DNA of 64,000 nucleotides from Streptomyces sp. NBC_01216 (GCF_035994945.1 NZ_CP108677.1:4960001-5024000), one strand, 5' to 3'. Numbered from the stretch's first letter, positions 38,244 to 48,168 are shown. Numbers and translations: made by a program. The notes: generated from the sequence alone by a model not told the origin.

Positions 38244-38603
38244 ATGGCCGGAGAGCCGCACAGCGACTGCCTGTTCTGCAAGATCGTCGAAGGGGAGGTG
38301 CCGGCGACGATCGTGCGTGAGACGGAGACCACGCTCGCCTTCCGGGACATCAATCCGCAGGCGCCCACGCACGTGCTCGTCATCCCGCGCGTCCACTACC
38401 CCGACGCCGCGTCCCTCGCGGCCGCCGCCCCGGAGGTCGCCGCCGACGTGCTGCGCGAGGCGGGCGAGGTCGCCGCCCAGGAGAAGGTCGACGGCAGTGG
38501 CTTCCGGGTCGTCTTCAACACCGGTTCCGGCGCCGGACAGACCGTCTTCCACGCGCACGCCCACGTCCTCGGCGGGCGCGGACTCAACTGGCCCCCCGGA
38601 TAG
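38244..38603 (+). CDS. HIT-family nucleotide-binding hydrolase
   Basis: 119 residues from ATG 38244, with GAGGAGG upstream. It starts with a Cys pair ([16 protein letters not shown]) and carries the catalytic HIT motif [10 protein letters not shown] near the C-terminus, plus [20 protein letters not shown]. This is the HINT/PKCI branch, which hydrolyses adenosine phosphoramidates and similar nucleotides. It lies in a same-strand run with the RNase Z-like and deaminase genes, spacing 29 and 11 bases. Confidence 0.95.
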   Translation: MAGEPHSDCLFCKIVEGEVPATIVRETETTLAFRDINPQAPTHVLVIPRVHYPDAASLAAAAPEVAADVLREAGEVAAQEKVDGSGFRVVFNTGSGAGQTVFHAHAHVLGGRGLNWPPG

Positions 38604-38632
38604 CCGCCCGCACGCACGAGAGGAGCCTCGCC

Positions 38633-39535
38633 GTGTCCGTACGCGAGCTCGTCGTGCTCGGGACCGCCAGCCAGGTCCCGACCCGGCACCGCAACCACAA
38701 CGGCTATCTGCTGCGCTGGGACGGGCAGGGCCTGCTCTTCGACCCCGGCGAGGGCACCCAGCGCCAGATGCTGCGGGCCGGCGTCGCCGCCCACGACATC
38801 GACCGGATCTGCGTCACCCACTTCCACGGCGACCACTCGCTGGGCCTCGCCGGAGTGATCCAGCGGATCAACCTCGACCAGGTGCCGCACCCGGTGGGCG
38901 TCCACTACCCGGCGAGCGGGCAGCACTTCTTCGAGCGGCTGAGGTACGCCACCGCCTACCGAGAGACCGTGGCGCTGACCGAGGCCCCGGTCCGTGCCGA
39001 CGGCCCGCTCGCCGTCACCGACGCGTACACCCTCGACGCGTGCCGGCTCTCCCACCCCGTCGAGTCCTACGGCTACCGGCTCGTCGAGCCCGACGGCCGC
39101 CGCCTGCTGCCGGCCCGCCTCGCCGCGCACGGCATCCATGGCCCGGACGTCGGACGGCTCCGGCGCGAGGGCGTCCTCGACGGGGTCACCCTCGACGAGG
39201 TCAGCGAGGTCCGCCGCGGACAGCGTTTCGCCTTCGTCATGGACACCCGGCTCTGCGACGGGGTGTACGCCCTCGCGGAGCGCGCCGACATGCTCGTCAT
39301 CGAGTCGACCTTCCTCGACGAGGACGTCCGTCTCGCCACCGACCACGGGCACCTGACGGCAGGTCAGGCAGGTGCGGTCGCGCGGGAGGCGGGGGTGCGG
39401 CACCTCGTCCTCACCCATTTCTCGCAGCGATACCACGATCCGGACGCCTTCACCCGCCAGGCCCGCGCGGCCGGATTCGAGGGAGAACTGAGCACCGCCC
39501 AGGACCTGATGCGGGTCCCCCTCCCCAAGAGATAG
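38633..39535 (+). CDS. RNase Z-like MBL-fold ribonuclease
   Basis: 300 residues from GTG 38633. It has the RNase Z layout: [30 protein letters not shown], the metal motif THFHGDH (His63, His65, Asp67, His68), [20 protein letters not shown] and LTHFSQRY. Bacterial RNase Z trims tRNA 3' trailers. That is relevant because the tRNA-Ala genes in this window lack an encoded CCA. An arylsulfatase-like or other relative cannot be fully excluded. Its stop lies 11 bases before the deaminase gene. Confidence 0.88.
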   Translation: MSVRELVVLGTASQVPTRHRNHNGYLLRWDGQGLLFDPGEGTQRQMLRAGVAAHDIDRICVTHFHGDHSLGLAGVIQRINLDQVPHPVGVHYPASGQHFFERLRYATAYRETVALTEAPVRADGPLAVTDAYTLDACRLSHPVESYGYRLVEPDGRRLLPARLAAHGIHGPDVGRLRREGVLDGVTLDEVSEVRRGQRFAFVMDTRLCDGVYALAERADMLVIESTFLDEDVRLATDHGHLTAGQAGAVAREAGVRHLVLTHFSQRYHDPDAFTRQARAAGFEGELSTAQDLMRVPLPKR

Positions 39536-39546
39536 ACGACACACCC

Positions 39547-40554
39547 GTGCACCTCCCCCTGCCCAAAGCCGAACTCCACCTCCACATCGAGGGCACCCTC
39601 GAACCCGAGCTGGCCTTCACGCTCGCCGCACGCAACGGCGTGACGCTGCCCTACGCCGACACCGAGGCGCTGCGCGCGGCGTACCGGTTCGGCGACCTCC
39701 AGTCCTTCCTCGACCTGTACTACGCGCTGATGGCCGTCCTGCGCACGGCGGACGACTTCGGCGAACTCGCCGACGCCTATCTGGCGCGCGCGGCGGCTCA
39801 GGGCGTGCGGCACGCCGAGGTCTTCTTCGACCCGCAGGCCCACACGGCCCGGGGGGTGGCGATCGGGACGGTCGTCGAGGGCCTGGCCGACGCACTGGAC
39901 CGGGCCGAGGAGCGCCACGGGGTCTCCACCCGGCTGATCATGTGCTTCCTGCGCGACGAGTCCGCCGAGTCGGCACTGGCGACCCTGGAGGCCGCGAAGC
40001 CGTACCTGCACCGGATCACCGGCGTCGGCCTGGACTCGGCGGAGGCCGGGCACCCGCCGTCGAAGTTCCGGGAGGTGTACGCGGCGGCCGGGGAGCTCGG
40101 GCTGCGCAAGGTCGCCCACGCGGGCGAGGAGGGGCCACCGGCCTACATCCGGGAGGCGCTGGACGTCCTGGGCGTGGAGCGCGTCGACCACGGACTGCGG
40201 TGCGTGGAGGACCCGGGACTCGTGGCGCGGCTCGTCCGGGAACGGGTGCCGCTGACGCTCTGCCCGCTGTCGAACGTGCGCCTGCGGGCGGTCGACGTCC
40301 TGGAGGACCACCCGCTGTCCGCGATGATGGAGGCCGGTCTGATGGTGACGGTGAACTCCGACGACCCCGCGTACTTCGGCGGCTACGTGGGTGACAACTT
40401 CGACGCGGTGCGGGACGCGCTCGGCCTGGACCGCGAACGGCTGCGGACACTGGCCCGCAACTCCTTCGAGGCGTCCTTCCTCGACGACGACGAGGAGCGC
40501 AGGGCGCGTTACCTCGCCGAGGTCGAGGCGTACGACTTCGACGCCGCCGGATAA
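39547..40554 (+). CDS. adenosine/adenine deaminase-family protein, probably adenine deaminase type
   Basis: 335 residues from GTG 39547. Metal ligands are HLHIEG (His11, His13), KVAHAGEEG, the VDHG His and SDDPAYFG (Asp). ADA-type deaminases usually read RIGHG; here the segment is GVERVDHGLRCVEDPGLV, preceded by EEGPPAYIREALDVLG. As I know the family, the EEGPP...AL..L...RxDHG pattern marks adenine deaminases rather than adenosine deaminases. It would then convert adenine to hypoxanthine in purine salvage. The substrate call is a family-based inference. Confidence 0.85.
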   Translation: MHLPLPKAELHLHIEGTLEPELAFTLAARNGVTLPYADTEALRAAYRFGDLQSFLDLYYALMAVLRTADDFGELADAYLARAAAQGVRHAEVFFDPQAHTARGVAIGTVVEGLADALDRAEERHGVSTRLIMCFLRDESAESALATLEAAKPYLHRITGVGLDSAEAGHPPSKFREVYAAAGELGLRKVAHAGEEGPPAYIREALDVLGVERVDHGLRCVEDPGLVARLVRERVPLTLCPLSNVRLRAVDVLEDHPLSAMMEAGLMVTVNSDDPAYFGGYVGDNFDAVRDALGLDRERLRTLARNSFEASFLDDDEERRARYLAEVEAYDFDAAG

Positions 40555-40696
40555 GCCCCGTCACGGGCCGGGGTGCGCAGCCGCCCCGCCGGCTCCCCGC
40601 CCGATCCGTCCGGCGGACCGCCTCGCGGCGTCACCGCCGCCACCCGGCCCCCATCGGGCACACTGGGCAGAACCGCACCATGTTCGGGAGCCTGCC

Positions 40697-41809
40697 GTGA
40701 CCACACCAGAGGGAGACCAGCAACGCGACGCCGGAGTCGACCCCCTGGTGTGCCTGCGTGAGCCGACCGACCCCGACTGCGACGTCTTCCTCACCGGCAC
40801 GGTCTTCCTCGACATCGTCTTCACCGGCCTGGACAGCGCGCCCGTCCGCGGGACCGAGTCCTGGGCCCGGGGGATGGGCTCCAGCCCCGGCGGCGTGGCC
40901 AACATGGCCACCGCCCTGGCCCGCCTCGGCCTGCGGACCTCGCTCGCCGCCGCCTTCGGCGACGACCACTACGGCGAGTACTGCTGGGACGCCCTGGAGC
41001 AGGGCGAGGGGATCGACCTTTCCCTCTCCCGGACCGTGCCCGGCTGGCACTCCCCGGTCACCGTCTCCATGGCCTACGAGGGCGAGCGCACGATGGTCTC
41101 CCACGGCCACGAGGCCCCGCCCCTGGACGGAGCGCTGCCCGCCTACCCGCCGCACGCCCGTGCCGCGGTCGCCTCCCTGGCACCCGGGCGGGGCGAGGAG
41201 TGGGTCGCCCAGGCGGCCCGCGGCGGCGCCAGGGTCTTCGCCGACGTCGGCTGGGACGACACCGGACGCTGGGACCTGGCCGGGCTCACCGACCTGGAAC
41301 ACTGCGAGGCTTTCCTGCCCAACGCGCAGGAGGCCATGCGGTACACCCGCACCGACTGTCCGCGGGCCGCCGCCCGCGCCCTCGCCGACAAGGTCCGCTA
41401 CGCGGTGGTCACGCTCGGCGCCGACGGCGCCTACGCCGTCGACGGCGCCACCGGCGAGACGGCGGAGGTCCCCGCCATCGAGGTCTCCGCGCTCGACCCG
41501 ACCGGAGCCGGCGACGTCTTCGTTGCCGGGTTCGTCACCGGCACCCTCGCGGGCTGGCCGCTCGCCGACCGGCTCGCCTTCGCCGGTCTGACCGCCGCCC
41601 TCTCGGTACAGGAGTTCGGAGGCTCCCTGTCCGCGCCGACCTGGGGCGAGGTCGCCGCCTGGTGGCAGCACGTCCAGGGCCACGCCTGCCAGGACCCCGA
41701 GGCCCTCCGCGGCCGCTACGCCTTCCTGGAACGCCTCCTGCCGGCGCCCGCCCGCCCCTGGCCGCTGCGCCGCGCGGTGCCGACCATCGGCTTCCGCCGC
41801 GGGGCCTGA
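40697..41809 (+). CDS. PfkB-family carbohydrate kinase
   Basis: 370 residues from GTG 40697. Two PfkB motifs are clear: the sugar-binding SSPGGVANMATALARLGLRT near the N-terminus and the ATP/anion-hole signature DPTGAGDVFVAGFVTG near the C-terminus with the catalytic Asp. It is about 50 residues longer than a typical ribokinase, owing to an N-terminal extension and a C-terminal tail rich in Arg/Pro. Substrate (ribose, fructose, adenosine or another) is not readable. The upstream open frame to 40391 overlaps the deaminase gene and is rejected. Confidence 0.88.
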   Translation: MTTPEGDQQRDAGVDPLVCLREPTDPDCDVFLTGTVFLDIVFTGLDSAPVRGTESWARGMGSSPGGVANMATALARLGLRTSLAAAFGDDHYGEYCWDALEQGEGIDLSLSRTVPGWHSPVTVSMAYEGERTMVSHGHEAPPLDGALPAYPPHARAAVASLAPGRGEEWVAQAARGGARVFADVGWDDTGRWDLAGLTDLEHCEAFLPNAQEAMRYTRTDCPRAAARALADKVRYAVVTLGADGAYAVDGATGETAEVPAIEVSALDPTGAGDVFVAGFVTGTLAGWPLADRLAFAGLTAALSVQEFGGSLSAPTWGEVAAWWQHVQGHACQDPEALRGRYAFLERLLPAPARPWPLRRAVPTIGFRRGA

Positions 41810-41931
41810 GCACCCGGACCGGGAAAACACTTCGGTCTTGTCGGCGGCAAGTCGTAGGCTGGGAGGCCGAGAGGTTATCGAGCAGCGAGAACCCCGCAGC
41901 GGGAGGTATGCGCAGGCCACAGTGCCGGCCC

Positions 41932-42954
41932 ATGACTCAGACACCCACAGACCGCAACGGCGCCACGGGCGAGGCCCGTGCCCACTTCACCGTCCCCGCC
42001 AAGCACCCGATGGTGACGGTCCTCGGTTCCGGTGACGCTTTGCTCCGCGTGATCGAGAAGGCGTTCCCGGAAGCCGACATCCATGTCCGTGGCAACCAGG
42101 TCAGCGCGGTGGGCGAGGCGGCGGAGGTCGCACTCATCCAGCGCCTTTTCGACGAGATGATGCTGGTGCTCCGCACCGGGCAGCCGATGACGGAGGACGC
42201 AGTGGAACGCTCGATCGCCATGCTCCGGGCGAGCGAGAACGGCAAGGCCGAGGTCGGCCAGGAGACCCCGGCCGAGGTGCTCACGCAGAACATCCTCTCC
42301 AGCCGCGGCCGGACCATCCGCCCCAAGACCCTGAACCAGAAGCGCTACGTCGACGCGATCGACAAGCACACCATCGTCTTCGGCATCGGCCCCGCCGGCA
42401 CCGGCAAGACGTACCTGGCCATGGCCAAGGCGGTCCAGGCCCTGCAGTCCAAGCAGGTCACCCGGATCATCCTGACCCGACCCGCCGTCGAGGCGGGCGA
42501 GCGGCTCGGTTTCCTGCCCGGCACGCTCTACGAGAAGATCGATCCCTACCTGCGGCCGCTCTACGACGCCCTGCACGACATGCTCGACCCCGACTCGATC
42601 CCGAAGCTGATGGCCTCGGGCACGATCGAGGTCGCGCCGCTGGCCTACATGCGGGGCCGCACGCTCAACGACGCGTTCATCATCCTCGACGAGGCGCAGA
42701 ACACGAACCCCGAGCAGATGAAGATGTTCCTCACCCGCCTCGGTTTCGACTCGAAGATCGTCATCACCGGCGATGTCACCCAGGTCGACCTGCCCGGCGG
42801 CACGAAGAGCGGTCTGCGACAGGTCCGCGACATCCTCGACGGGGTGCGGGACGTCCACTTCTCGACGCTCACGTCGCAGGATGTCGTCCGGCACAAGCTC
42901 GTCGGCCGTATCGTCGACGCGTACGAGCAGTACGACAGCCGCAACGGGAAGTAG
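41932..42954 (+). CDS. phoH: PhoH-family ATPase
   Basis: 340 residues from ATG 41932 ([20 protein letters not shown]). The ATP-binding motif is [18 protein letters not shown] and the Walker B region [20 protein letters not shown], with [16 protein letters not shown] between them. PhoH-like (PhoL) ATPases have RNA-helicase-like activity and are linked to YbeY in ribosome maturation; ybeY follows 12 bases downstream. A GGGAGG sequence is nearer ATG 41908, leaving only one base, so either that ATG is not used or the site acts at a distance. I keep 41932. Confidence 0.95.
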   Translation: MTQTPTDRNGATGEARAHFTVPAKHPMVTVLGSGDALLRVIEKAFPEADIHVRGNQVSAVGEAAEVALIQRLFDEMMLVLRTGQPMTEDAVERSIAMLRASENGKAEVGQETPAEVLTQNILSSRGRTIRPKTLNQKRYVDAIDKHTIVFGIGPAGTGKTYLAMAKAVQALQSKQVTRIILTRPAVEAGERLGFLPGTLYEKIDPYLRPLYDALHDMLDPDSIPKLMASGTIEVAPLAYMRGRTLNDAFIILDEAQNTNPEQMKMFLTRLGFDSKIVITGDVTQVDLPGGTKSGLRQVRDILDGVRDVHFSTLTSQDVVRHKLVGRIVDAYEQYDSRNGK

Positions 42955-42966
42955 CACACCAGCACC

Positions 42967-43464
42967 ATGTCGATCGACGTCAACAACGAGTCCGGTACCG
43001 AGGTCGACGAGCAGGCGATCCTCGACGTCGCCCGCTACGCGCTCGCCCGGATGCGCATCCATCCCCTCTCCGAACTGTCGGTGATCGTCGTGGACGCCGA
43101 CGCGATGGAACAGCTCCACATCCAGTGGATGGACCTGCCGGGTCCGACGGACGTCATGTCCTTCCCGATGGACGAGCTCCGCCCGCCGACGAAGGACTCC
43201 GAGGAGCCCCCGCAGGGGCTCCTCGGCGACATCGTGCTCTGCCCCGAGGTCGCCACCCAGCAGGGCAAGGACGCCCCCACACAGCACTCCATGGACGAGG
43301 AGCTCCAGCTCCTCACCGTCCACGGCGTGCTCCACCTGCTCGGCTACGACCACGAGGAGTCCGACGAGAAGGCCGAGATGTTCGGCCTTCAGGCGGCCAT
43401 CGTCGACGGCTGGCGCGCGGACAAGGGCCTGACCGGCCCGTCCCCGGCGCCCACCGTCTCCTGA
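42967..43464 (+). CDS. ybeY: endoribonuclease YbeY (rRNA maturation)
   Basis: 165 residues from ATG 42967. The zinc motif H-x3-H-x5-H is [11 protein letters not shown] (His119, His123, His129). [12 protein letters not shown] is another conserved block. YbeY processes the 3' end of 16S rRNA and takes part in 70S quality control. It sits between phoH and the CNNM/CBS protein gene (next start eight bases after its stop), the usual bacterial order phoH–ybeY–CBS protein–era. Confidence 0.97.
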   Translation: MSIDVNNESGTEVDEQAILDVARYALARMRIHPLSELSVIVVDADAMEQLHIQWMDLPGPTDVMSFPMDELRPPTKDSEEPPQGLLGDIVLCPEVATQQGKDAPTQHSMDEELQLLTVHGVLHLLGYDHEESDEKAEMFGLQAAIVDGWRADKGLTGPSPAPTVS

Positions 43465-43471
43465 GCCACCG

Positions 43472-44764
43472 ATGGACGCATCGCTGATCCTCGGCGCCGT
43501 CGCCCTCGTCGTCGTGGCCTGGCTCGCCGCCTGCGCCGAGGCCGGACTCGCCCGCGTCTCCACCTTCCGCGCCGCCGAGGCCGTCCGGTCGGGGCGGCGC
43601 GGGGCCGAGAAACTGGCCCAGGTCTCCGCCGACCCCACCCGCTATCTCAACATGGCGCTGCTCGTGCGCGTCTCCTGCGAGATGGCGGCCGGAGTCCTCG
43701 TCACGTACGCGTGCCTGGAGGCGTTTCCCGAGACCTGGGAGGCGCTCCTCGTCGCGATCGTGGTGATGGTGCTCGTCAGCTACGTCGCCGTCGGCGTCTC
43801 GCCGCGCACCATCGGCCGCCAGCACCCCCTGAACACGGCGACCGTCGCCGCCTACGTCCTGCTGCCCCTGGCCAGGATCATGGGCCCGATCCCGCAGCTC
43901 CTCATCCTCATCGGCAACGCGCTCACGCCCGGCAAGGGCTTCCGCAAGGGCCCTTTCGCCTCGGAGGCCGAACTGCGCGCGATGGTCGACCTGGCCGAAC
44001 AGGAGTCCCTGATCGAGGACGAGGAGCGCCGCATGGTGCACTCCGTCTTCGAGCTCGGCGACACCCTGGTCCGCGAGGTCATGGTGCCCCGCACCGACCT
44101 GGTCTGCATCGAGCGGTACAAGACGATCCGTCAGGCGCTCACTCTGGCACTGCGGTCCGGCTTCTCCCGGATCCCGGTCACCGGTGAGAACGAGGACGAC
44201 ATCGTCGGCATCGTCTACCTGAAGGACCTGGCACGCAAGACCCACATCAACCGGGACGCCGAGGCGGACCTCGTCTCCACGGCGATGCGGTCGGCTGCCT
44301 TCGTCCCGGACACCAAGAACGCGGGCGATCTGCTGCGCGAGATGCAGCAGGAGCGCAACCACGTCGCCGTCGTCATCGACGAATACGGCGGCACGGCCGG
44401 GATCGTCACCATCGAGGACATCCTGGAGGAGATCGTCGGCGAGATCACCGACGAGTACGACCGCGAGCTCCCGCCCGTCCAGGACCTGGGCGAGGACCGC
44501 TACCGGGTCACCGCCCGGCTCGACATCGGAGACCTCGGCGAGCTGTACGGCCTGGGCCCGGACGAGTACGACGACGAGGACGTGGAGACCGTCGGGGGCC
44601 TGCTCGCCAAGGCGCTCGGCCGCGTGCCGATCGCCGGTGCCTCCTCCGTCGTGGAGCTGCCGGACGGCCGCTCGCTGCGCATGACGGCAGAGTCCCCCGC
44701 CGGCCGCCGCAACAAGATCGTGACGGTGCTCGTGGAACCCGAACCGGAGGGAGAACCGGAATGA
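43472..44764 (+). CDS. CNNM/CorC-type membrane protein with CBS pair
   Basis: 430 residues from ATG 43472. The N-terminal ~150 residues are a CNNM (DUF21) membrane domain with about four helices. Two CBS domains follow ([40 protein letters not shown]), then an acidic CorC_HlyC C-terminal domain ([17 protein letters not shown]). The family is annotated hemolysin but members studied act in magnesium or cobalt export, and some are tied to membrane-protein sodium transport. It overlaps the next gene as ATGA. Confidence 0.92.
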   Translation: MDASLILGAVALVVVAWLAACAEAGLARVSTFRAAEAVRSGRRGAEKLAQVSADPTRYLNMALLVRVSCEMAAGVLVTYACLEAFPETWEALLVAIVVMVLVSYVAVGVSPRTIGRQHPLNTATVAAYVLLPLARIMGPIPQLLILIGNALTPGKGFRKGPFASEAELRAMVDLAEQESLIEDEERRMVHSVFELGDTLVREVMVPRTDLVCIERYKTIRQALTLALRSGFSRIPVTGENEDDIVGIVYLKDLARKTHINRDAEADLVSTAMRSAAFVPDTKNAGDLLREMQQERNHVAVVIDEYGGTAGIVTIEDILEEIVGEITDEYDRELPPVQDLGEDRYRVTARLDIGDLGELYGLGPDEYDDEDVETVGGLLAKALGRVPIAGASSVVELPDGRSLRMTAESPAGRRNKIVTVLVEPEPEGEPE

Positions 44765-45114
44765 CGCCGGAGCAGCTGCGCGCCTTCTGCCTGGGCTTCG
44801 AGGACGTGACGGAGGAATTCCCTTTCACCCCGGAGACCTCGGTCTTCAAGGTCGCCGGGAAGATGTTCGCGCTCTGCGCGCTCGACGCGGAGCCGCTGCG
44901 GGTCAACCTCAAGTGCGATCCGGAGGAGGCGGTACGGCTCCGGGAGGAGTACCCGGCCGTCGCCCCCGGCTATCACATGAACAAACGCCACTGGAACACG
45001 GTGACGGCCGGAGAGCTCCCGGACCGGATGGTCCGGGAGCTCGTCGAGGACTCCTACGACCTGGTCGTCGCAGGTCTCCCGAAGGCCGTCCGGCTCCGCC
45101 TCGACCGTCCCTAG
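44761..45114 (+). CDS. MmcQ/YjbR-family protein
   Basis: 117 residues from ATG 44761, overlapping the CNNM/CBS gene by four bases. The YjbR fold is recognised by FCLGFEDVTEEFPF, VFKVAGKMFALCALD, VNLKCDPEEA and YHMNKRHWNTV. The family is described as having a double-wing DNA-binding-like fold, but no established biochemical function. The tight coupling to the membrane protein suggests co-expression only. Confidence 0.9.
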   Translation: MTPEQLRAFCLGFEDVTEEFPFTPETSVFKVAGKMFALCALDAEPLRVNLKCDPEEAVRLREEYPAVAPGYHMNKRHWNTVTAGELPDRMVRELVEDSYDLVVAGLPKAVRLRLDRP

Positions 45115-45325
45115 CGCCGCGTCAGGCGATCTCGCCCCGTCGTACTGGCGCACCGTCGGCGGGCTCGCTCGGCTGACGGACGGGGTGTCCGGTCCCGGGC
45201 GGACGATCGTCGCCTGCCGTTCAAGGGGCGATCATGCGCTGTCACCGGTGCCGTATATCCTCCACGAGGCTTGGCCCGCTCCGGGGCCGAGACCTTCATC
45301 TCCTCATTTCAAGGGGCTCTTCAGC

Positions 45326-46060
45326 ATGCGCACCCGCATACGCCACGGCGTGGCCGCCGTTCTCGCCGTCTCCTCTCTCGCCCTGACCGCGGCCTGCGGC
45401 GGGTCCGGTGACAGCGACGCGAAGAGCGGCGACGAGAAGAGCGCCGGCACACCGGCCGCCTCCGCGAAGGCCACGGAGTCCGCTCCCGCCGCCGCGCCTC
45501 TGACGGAAGCCCAGATGAAGGCCGGCGCGCTGGCGCTGACGGACCTCCCGTCCGGCTGGAAGGCGAGCACGTCGGAGTCGGACGGCACCGTCTACAAGGC
45601 CGACAAGCCCGAGTGCGCGCCGCTGGCCACGCTGCTCGCGGACGAGATCGCCGGCGCCACGACCGGCGCCTCGGTCGACTACGAGACCGCCGGCACCGAG
45701 TCCCTGATCGGCCAGCAGGTCGCGACCTTCCCGGGCACCGGCGCCGCGGACCTCGTGAAGTCGGTCGGCACCGCCGTCGACGCCTGCGCCGGGTTCGGTG
45801 CCGAGATGCAGGGCATGAAGATGGACGTCACCCTGCAGAAGCTGACCGCCCCGCAGGGCGCCGAGGAGGCCCACGCCTTCCGGCTGAAGATGAAGATCAA
45901 GGACGTCGGCATCACCGTGGAGTCGAACATGCTGGTCGCCTCCCAGGGCACCGGACTGACCCGCTTCTCCCACACTCCCGCCAACGCCTCCGGACACAAG
46001 GACTTCGACGGCCTCGCCAAGCTCGCCGTCGAGAAGTTCGCCAAGGGCGCGCAGAGCTGA
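45326..46060 (+). CDS. lipoprotein, function unknown
   Basis: 244 residues from ATG 45326 with AAGGGG upstream. The signal peptide is MRTRIRHGVAAVLAVSSLAL and the lipobox LTAAC places the lipidated Cys at residue 24. A Ser/Ala/Lys-rich linker follows. The mature domain (LALTDLPSGWKAST... GASVDYETAGTE...) has two further Cys residues (PECAP, VDACAGF) that could form a disulfide. It resembles a family of Streptomyces lipoproteins without known function. The frame is open upstream but ATG 45326 is the only start that yields the signal sequence. Confidence 0.85.
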   Translation: MRTRIRHGVAAVLAVSSLALTAACGGSGDSDAKSGDEKSAGTPAASAKATESAPAAAPLTEAQMKAGALALTDLPSGWKASTSESDGTVYKADKPECAPLATLLADEIAGATTGASVDYETAGTESLIGQQVATFPGTGAADLVKSVGTAVDACAGFGAEMQGMKMDVTLQKLTAPQGAEEAHAFRLKMKIKDVGITVESNMLVASQGTGLTRFSHTPANASGHKDFDGLAKLAVEKFAKGAQS

Positions 46061-46087
46061 CCCGGCGCCCCGACCTATGCTCGGGGC

Positions 46088-46450
46088 ATGACACTCAGCA
46101 GCGACCACGGTGACCTCGGCACCGAGGACCTCAAGATCATCACGCTGGCGCGCAGCGCCCGCGCCCGCAACGGTGTGCCCGAGGGGGCGGCGGTACGGGA
46201 CGAGACCGGCCGCACCTATGTGGCGGGGACCGTGGCCCTGGAATCGCTCCGGCTCAGCGCACTCCAGACCGCGGTCGCGATGGCCGTGGCCAGTGGCGCC
46301 CGGTCGTTGGAGGCCGCGGCCGTCGTCTCGGACGCCGACGCCGCCTCGGACGCGGACCGGGCGGCCGTCCGGGACCTCGGCGGCCCGCGGACCCCGGTGC
46401 TGCTCGCCGGTCCCGACGGCACGCTGCGCGCGGCGGTCACCGCGGGCTGA
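46088..46450 (+). CDS. cytidine deaminase-like protein lacking the catalytic residues
   Basis: 120 residues from ATG 46088. Its order of segments recalls cytidine deaminase: TGRTYVAGTVALESLRLSAL, then AVAMAVASGAR, then VVSDADAASDAD and PVLLAGPDGTLRAAV. However, the positions of the zinc and proton-transfer signature (C/H-A-E and P-C-x2-C) read SALQ and have no Cys or His. No Cys occurs in the protein at all. It is annotated as cytidine deaminase in related genomes as I recall, but deamination is unlikely here. It may retain a ligand-binding or structural role. Confidence 0.7.
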   Translation: MTLSSDHGDLGTEDLKIITLARSARARNGVPEGAAVRDETGRTYVAGTVALESLRLSALQTAVAMAVASGARSLEAAAVVSDADAASDADRAAVRDLGGPRTPVLLAGPDGTLRAAVTAG

Positions 46451-46469
46451 GGTCCTCGGGTGAGTCACC

Positions 46470-46506
46470 GCCGAAGGGCCCGGAGCATCCTTCCGGGCCC
46501 TTCGGC
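46470..46506 (+). terminator. terminator after the deaminase-like gene
   Basis: Fifteen-bp arms GCCGAAGGGCCCGGA (46470-46484) and TCCGGGCCCTTCGGC (46492-46506), seven-base loop, 20 bases after the stop. Confidence 0.9.
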
Positions 46507-46726
46507 GCGTTCGGCCTCCGACGCGGCCGTGAGACGCGACGCGAGTGTCCCGACGCCACCGGGGGACGCCTTTCCGGCCGATGCGCTCCGGGGCAGGGGG
46601 GCGCGGCAGGGTGCCGCTGCCCGCCGGGCGTGCCGGCGTGGATCCACACAGGCGACCGGAGTGGCGTCGCCCTCAGCGTCACCGGTACCTGCGCCGACCT
46701 GGTGGGATGCCGCCGGTTTGGCGATC

Positions 46727-46802
46727 TTGACAGTATCTGATGGGTCATCAGTCGGTGGATTTGGATGCCATTGACTTCTTTTGACGCGCGGCCGTCAATG
46801 GC
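46727..46802 (+). promoter_or_regulatory. dyads upstream of the WxL-type gene
   Basis: Two separate inverted repeats lie in the 380-base gap before the WxL-type gene. CTGAT-N5-ATCAG (46737-46751) directly follows a perfect -35 hexamer TTGACA (46727-46732). Further on, nine-base arms GCCATTGAC (46767-46775) and GTCAATGGC (46794-46802) are perfectly complementary with an 18-base loop. The second could be an operator or a 5' UTR hairpin ahead of the GGAGG ribosome-binding site. I could not place a convincing -10 box. The rest of the gap (46507-46726) shows nothing clear. Confidence 0.55.
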
Positions 46803-46830
46803 GCCCTCTCATCCCTCAGGAGGGGCACAC

Positions 46831-48168
46831 ATGGCACTGTTCCGAACCTTGCCGCGAAGACGGCGCCGGACGGCCGTCCTCGGCGTCGCCGTCCTCGCGA
46901 CCGCCGCCGTCACCGCACTGGCCGGCCCGGCCGGCGCGGTGACGACCGCGTCGCAGGCCGTGGACTTCCCCACGCACTGCGTTCCGCCGCCGATCGCGGG
47001 CATCCCGCCCATCGACGGCACCACGACGGCACGGATCACCGTGGACAAACCCACACCCAAGGTCGGCGACACGGTCACCGTCACCTACGAGGTCACCAAG
47101 CCGGCCGCCTCCAACCCGGTCGACCTGGCCCTGCCCGCCGACATCATGACGCCGAGCGGCAAGGTCGCCCTCGGTGGCGCCCAGTCGGGCGCGGTCACCG
47201 TCGTCGGGCCCAAGAAGAACGATCCGGTCCCGGGCAAGGGCGCCTTCCCGCCGTTCTCGATGACCGGCACGTTCACGGTCACCGCGCCCGGTGCGATCAC
47301 CCTGTCGCCCGGCGACTACAACATCCACACCAGCTACCTGATGGAGCTGGACACCCCGTGCACGGTCACCGACCCGCCCGCACCGGTCTCCGAGACCGTC
47401 ACGGCGAGCCCGCAGCCGGGCGCCAACGAGCGGAACATCTCGCTCGGCTCGGCCTCCGGCGCACCGGGCGTCCAGGTCACCGTCACCGGCGCGAAGTTCA
47501 CCCCGCTCGCCGAGGTGACCGTCGCCGGCCGCTCCGGCGCCGCGGAGACCACGGACCGGATGACCGTCACGACCGACAGTCAGGGAGGATTCACCGCACG
47601 CCTCACGGTAGGCGACAAGGCGACCACCGGTGTCGTGGCGTACGAGGGCACGGCCTGGGACCCGGAGAAGGGCGCCGGACCGGTCGCGTACACCGTCGTC
47701 GACGACACCCCGCAGCCGCCCGGCAGCCAGAAGCTGACGGCGGCCGTCCGAGCGGGCGAACTGTCCATGACCCAGGCCGGGGACGCGGTGGAGCTGTCGT
47801 CCGTCGACTTCGGACAGGGCGGCGCGGCGACCGGCGACCTGAAGACGGTGACGGTGAAGGACTTCCGCGGCGGCCCCGCGGGCTGGTCCCTGACCGGCAA
47901 GGTCACCGACTTCACCGGACCCGGCGGCTCCATCGACGCGGGCCGGCTCGGCTGGACGCCCGTCTGCGCGACCAAGGCGGGCAGCCCCAGCACCTGCGCC
48001 CCCGGCTCGGCCGGGACCGTGGGCAGCGGCGGGGCGACCCTCGCCTCGACCCCGAACGGCACCGTCACCGGCGGCGAGTTCACCGTCGACGCCACGGTCT
48101 CCCTCGATGTCCCGGCGTTCACCGCTCCGGGCACGTACGCGGGCGTCCTCACGCTGACCCTGAGCTGA
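46831..48168 (+). CDS. secreted surface protein with C-terminal WxL-like domain
   Basis: 445 residues from ATG 46831, with GGAGG eight bases upstream. A signal peptide with an Arg-rich start (MALFRTLPRRRRRTAVLGVA) ends near ALAGPAGA. Two beta-sandwich-like parts follow (ARITVDKPTPKVGDTVTVTY; VQVTVTGAKFTPLAEVTVAG). The last ~140 residues resemble a WxL domain: GWSLTGKVTDFTGPGG carries the first motif with Trp352-Ser-Leu, and the end reads TYAGVLTLTLS, where the second WxL motif has Leu instead of Trp. In Firmicutes WxL domains bind peptidoglycan. The next gene encodes a DUF916-type partner, supporting the call. Confidence 0.75.
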   Translation: MALFRTLPRRRRRTAVLGVAVLATAAVTALAGPAGAVTTASQAVDFPTHCVPPPIAGIPPIDGTTTARITVDKPTPKVGDTVTVTYEVTKPAASNPVDLALPADIMTPSGKVALGGAQSGAVTVVGPKKNDPVPGKGAFPPFSMTGTFTVTAPGAITLSPGDYNIHTSYLMELDTPCTVTDPPAPVSETVTASPQPGANERNISLGSASGAPGVQVTVTGAKFTPLAEVTVAGRSGAAETTDRMTVTTDSQGGFTARLTVGDKATTGVVAYEGTAWDPEKGAGPVAYTVVDDTPQPPGSQKLTAAVRAGELSMTQAGDAVELSSVDFGQGGAATGDLKTVTVKDFRGGPAGWSLTGKVTDFTGPGGSIDAGRLGWTPVCATKAGSPSTCAPGSAGTVGSGGATLASTPNGTVTGGEFTVDATVSLDVPAFTAPGTYAGVLTLTLS

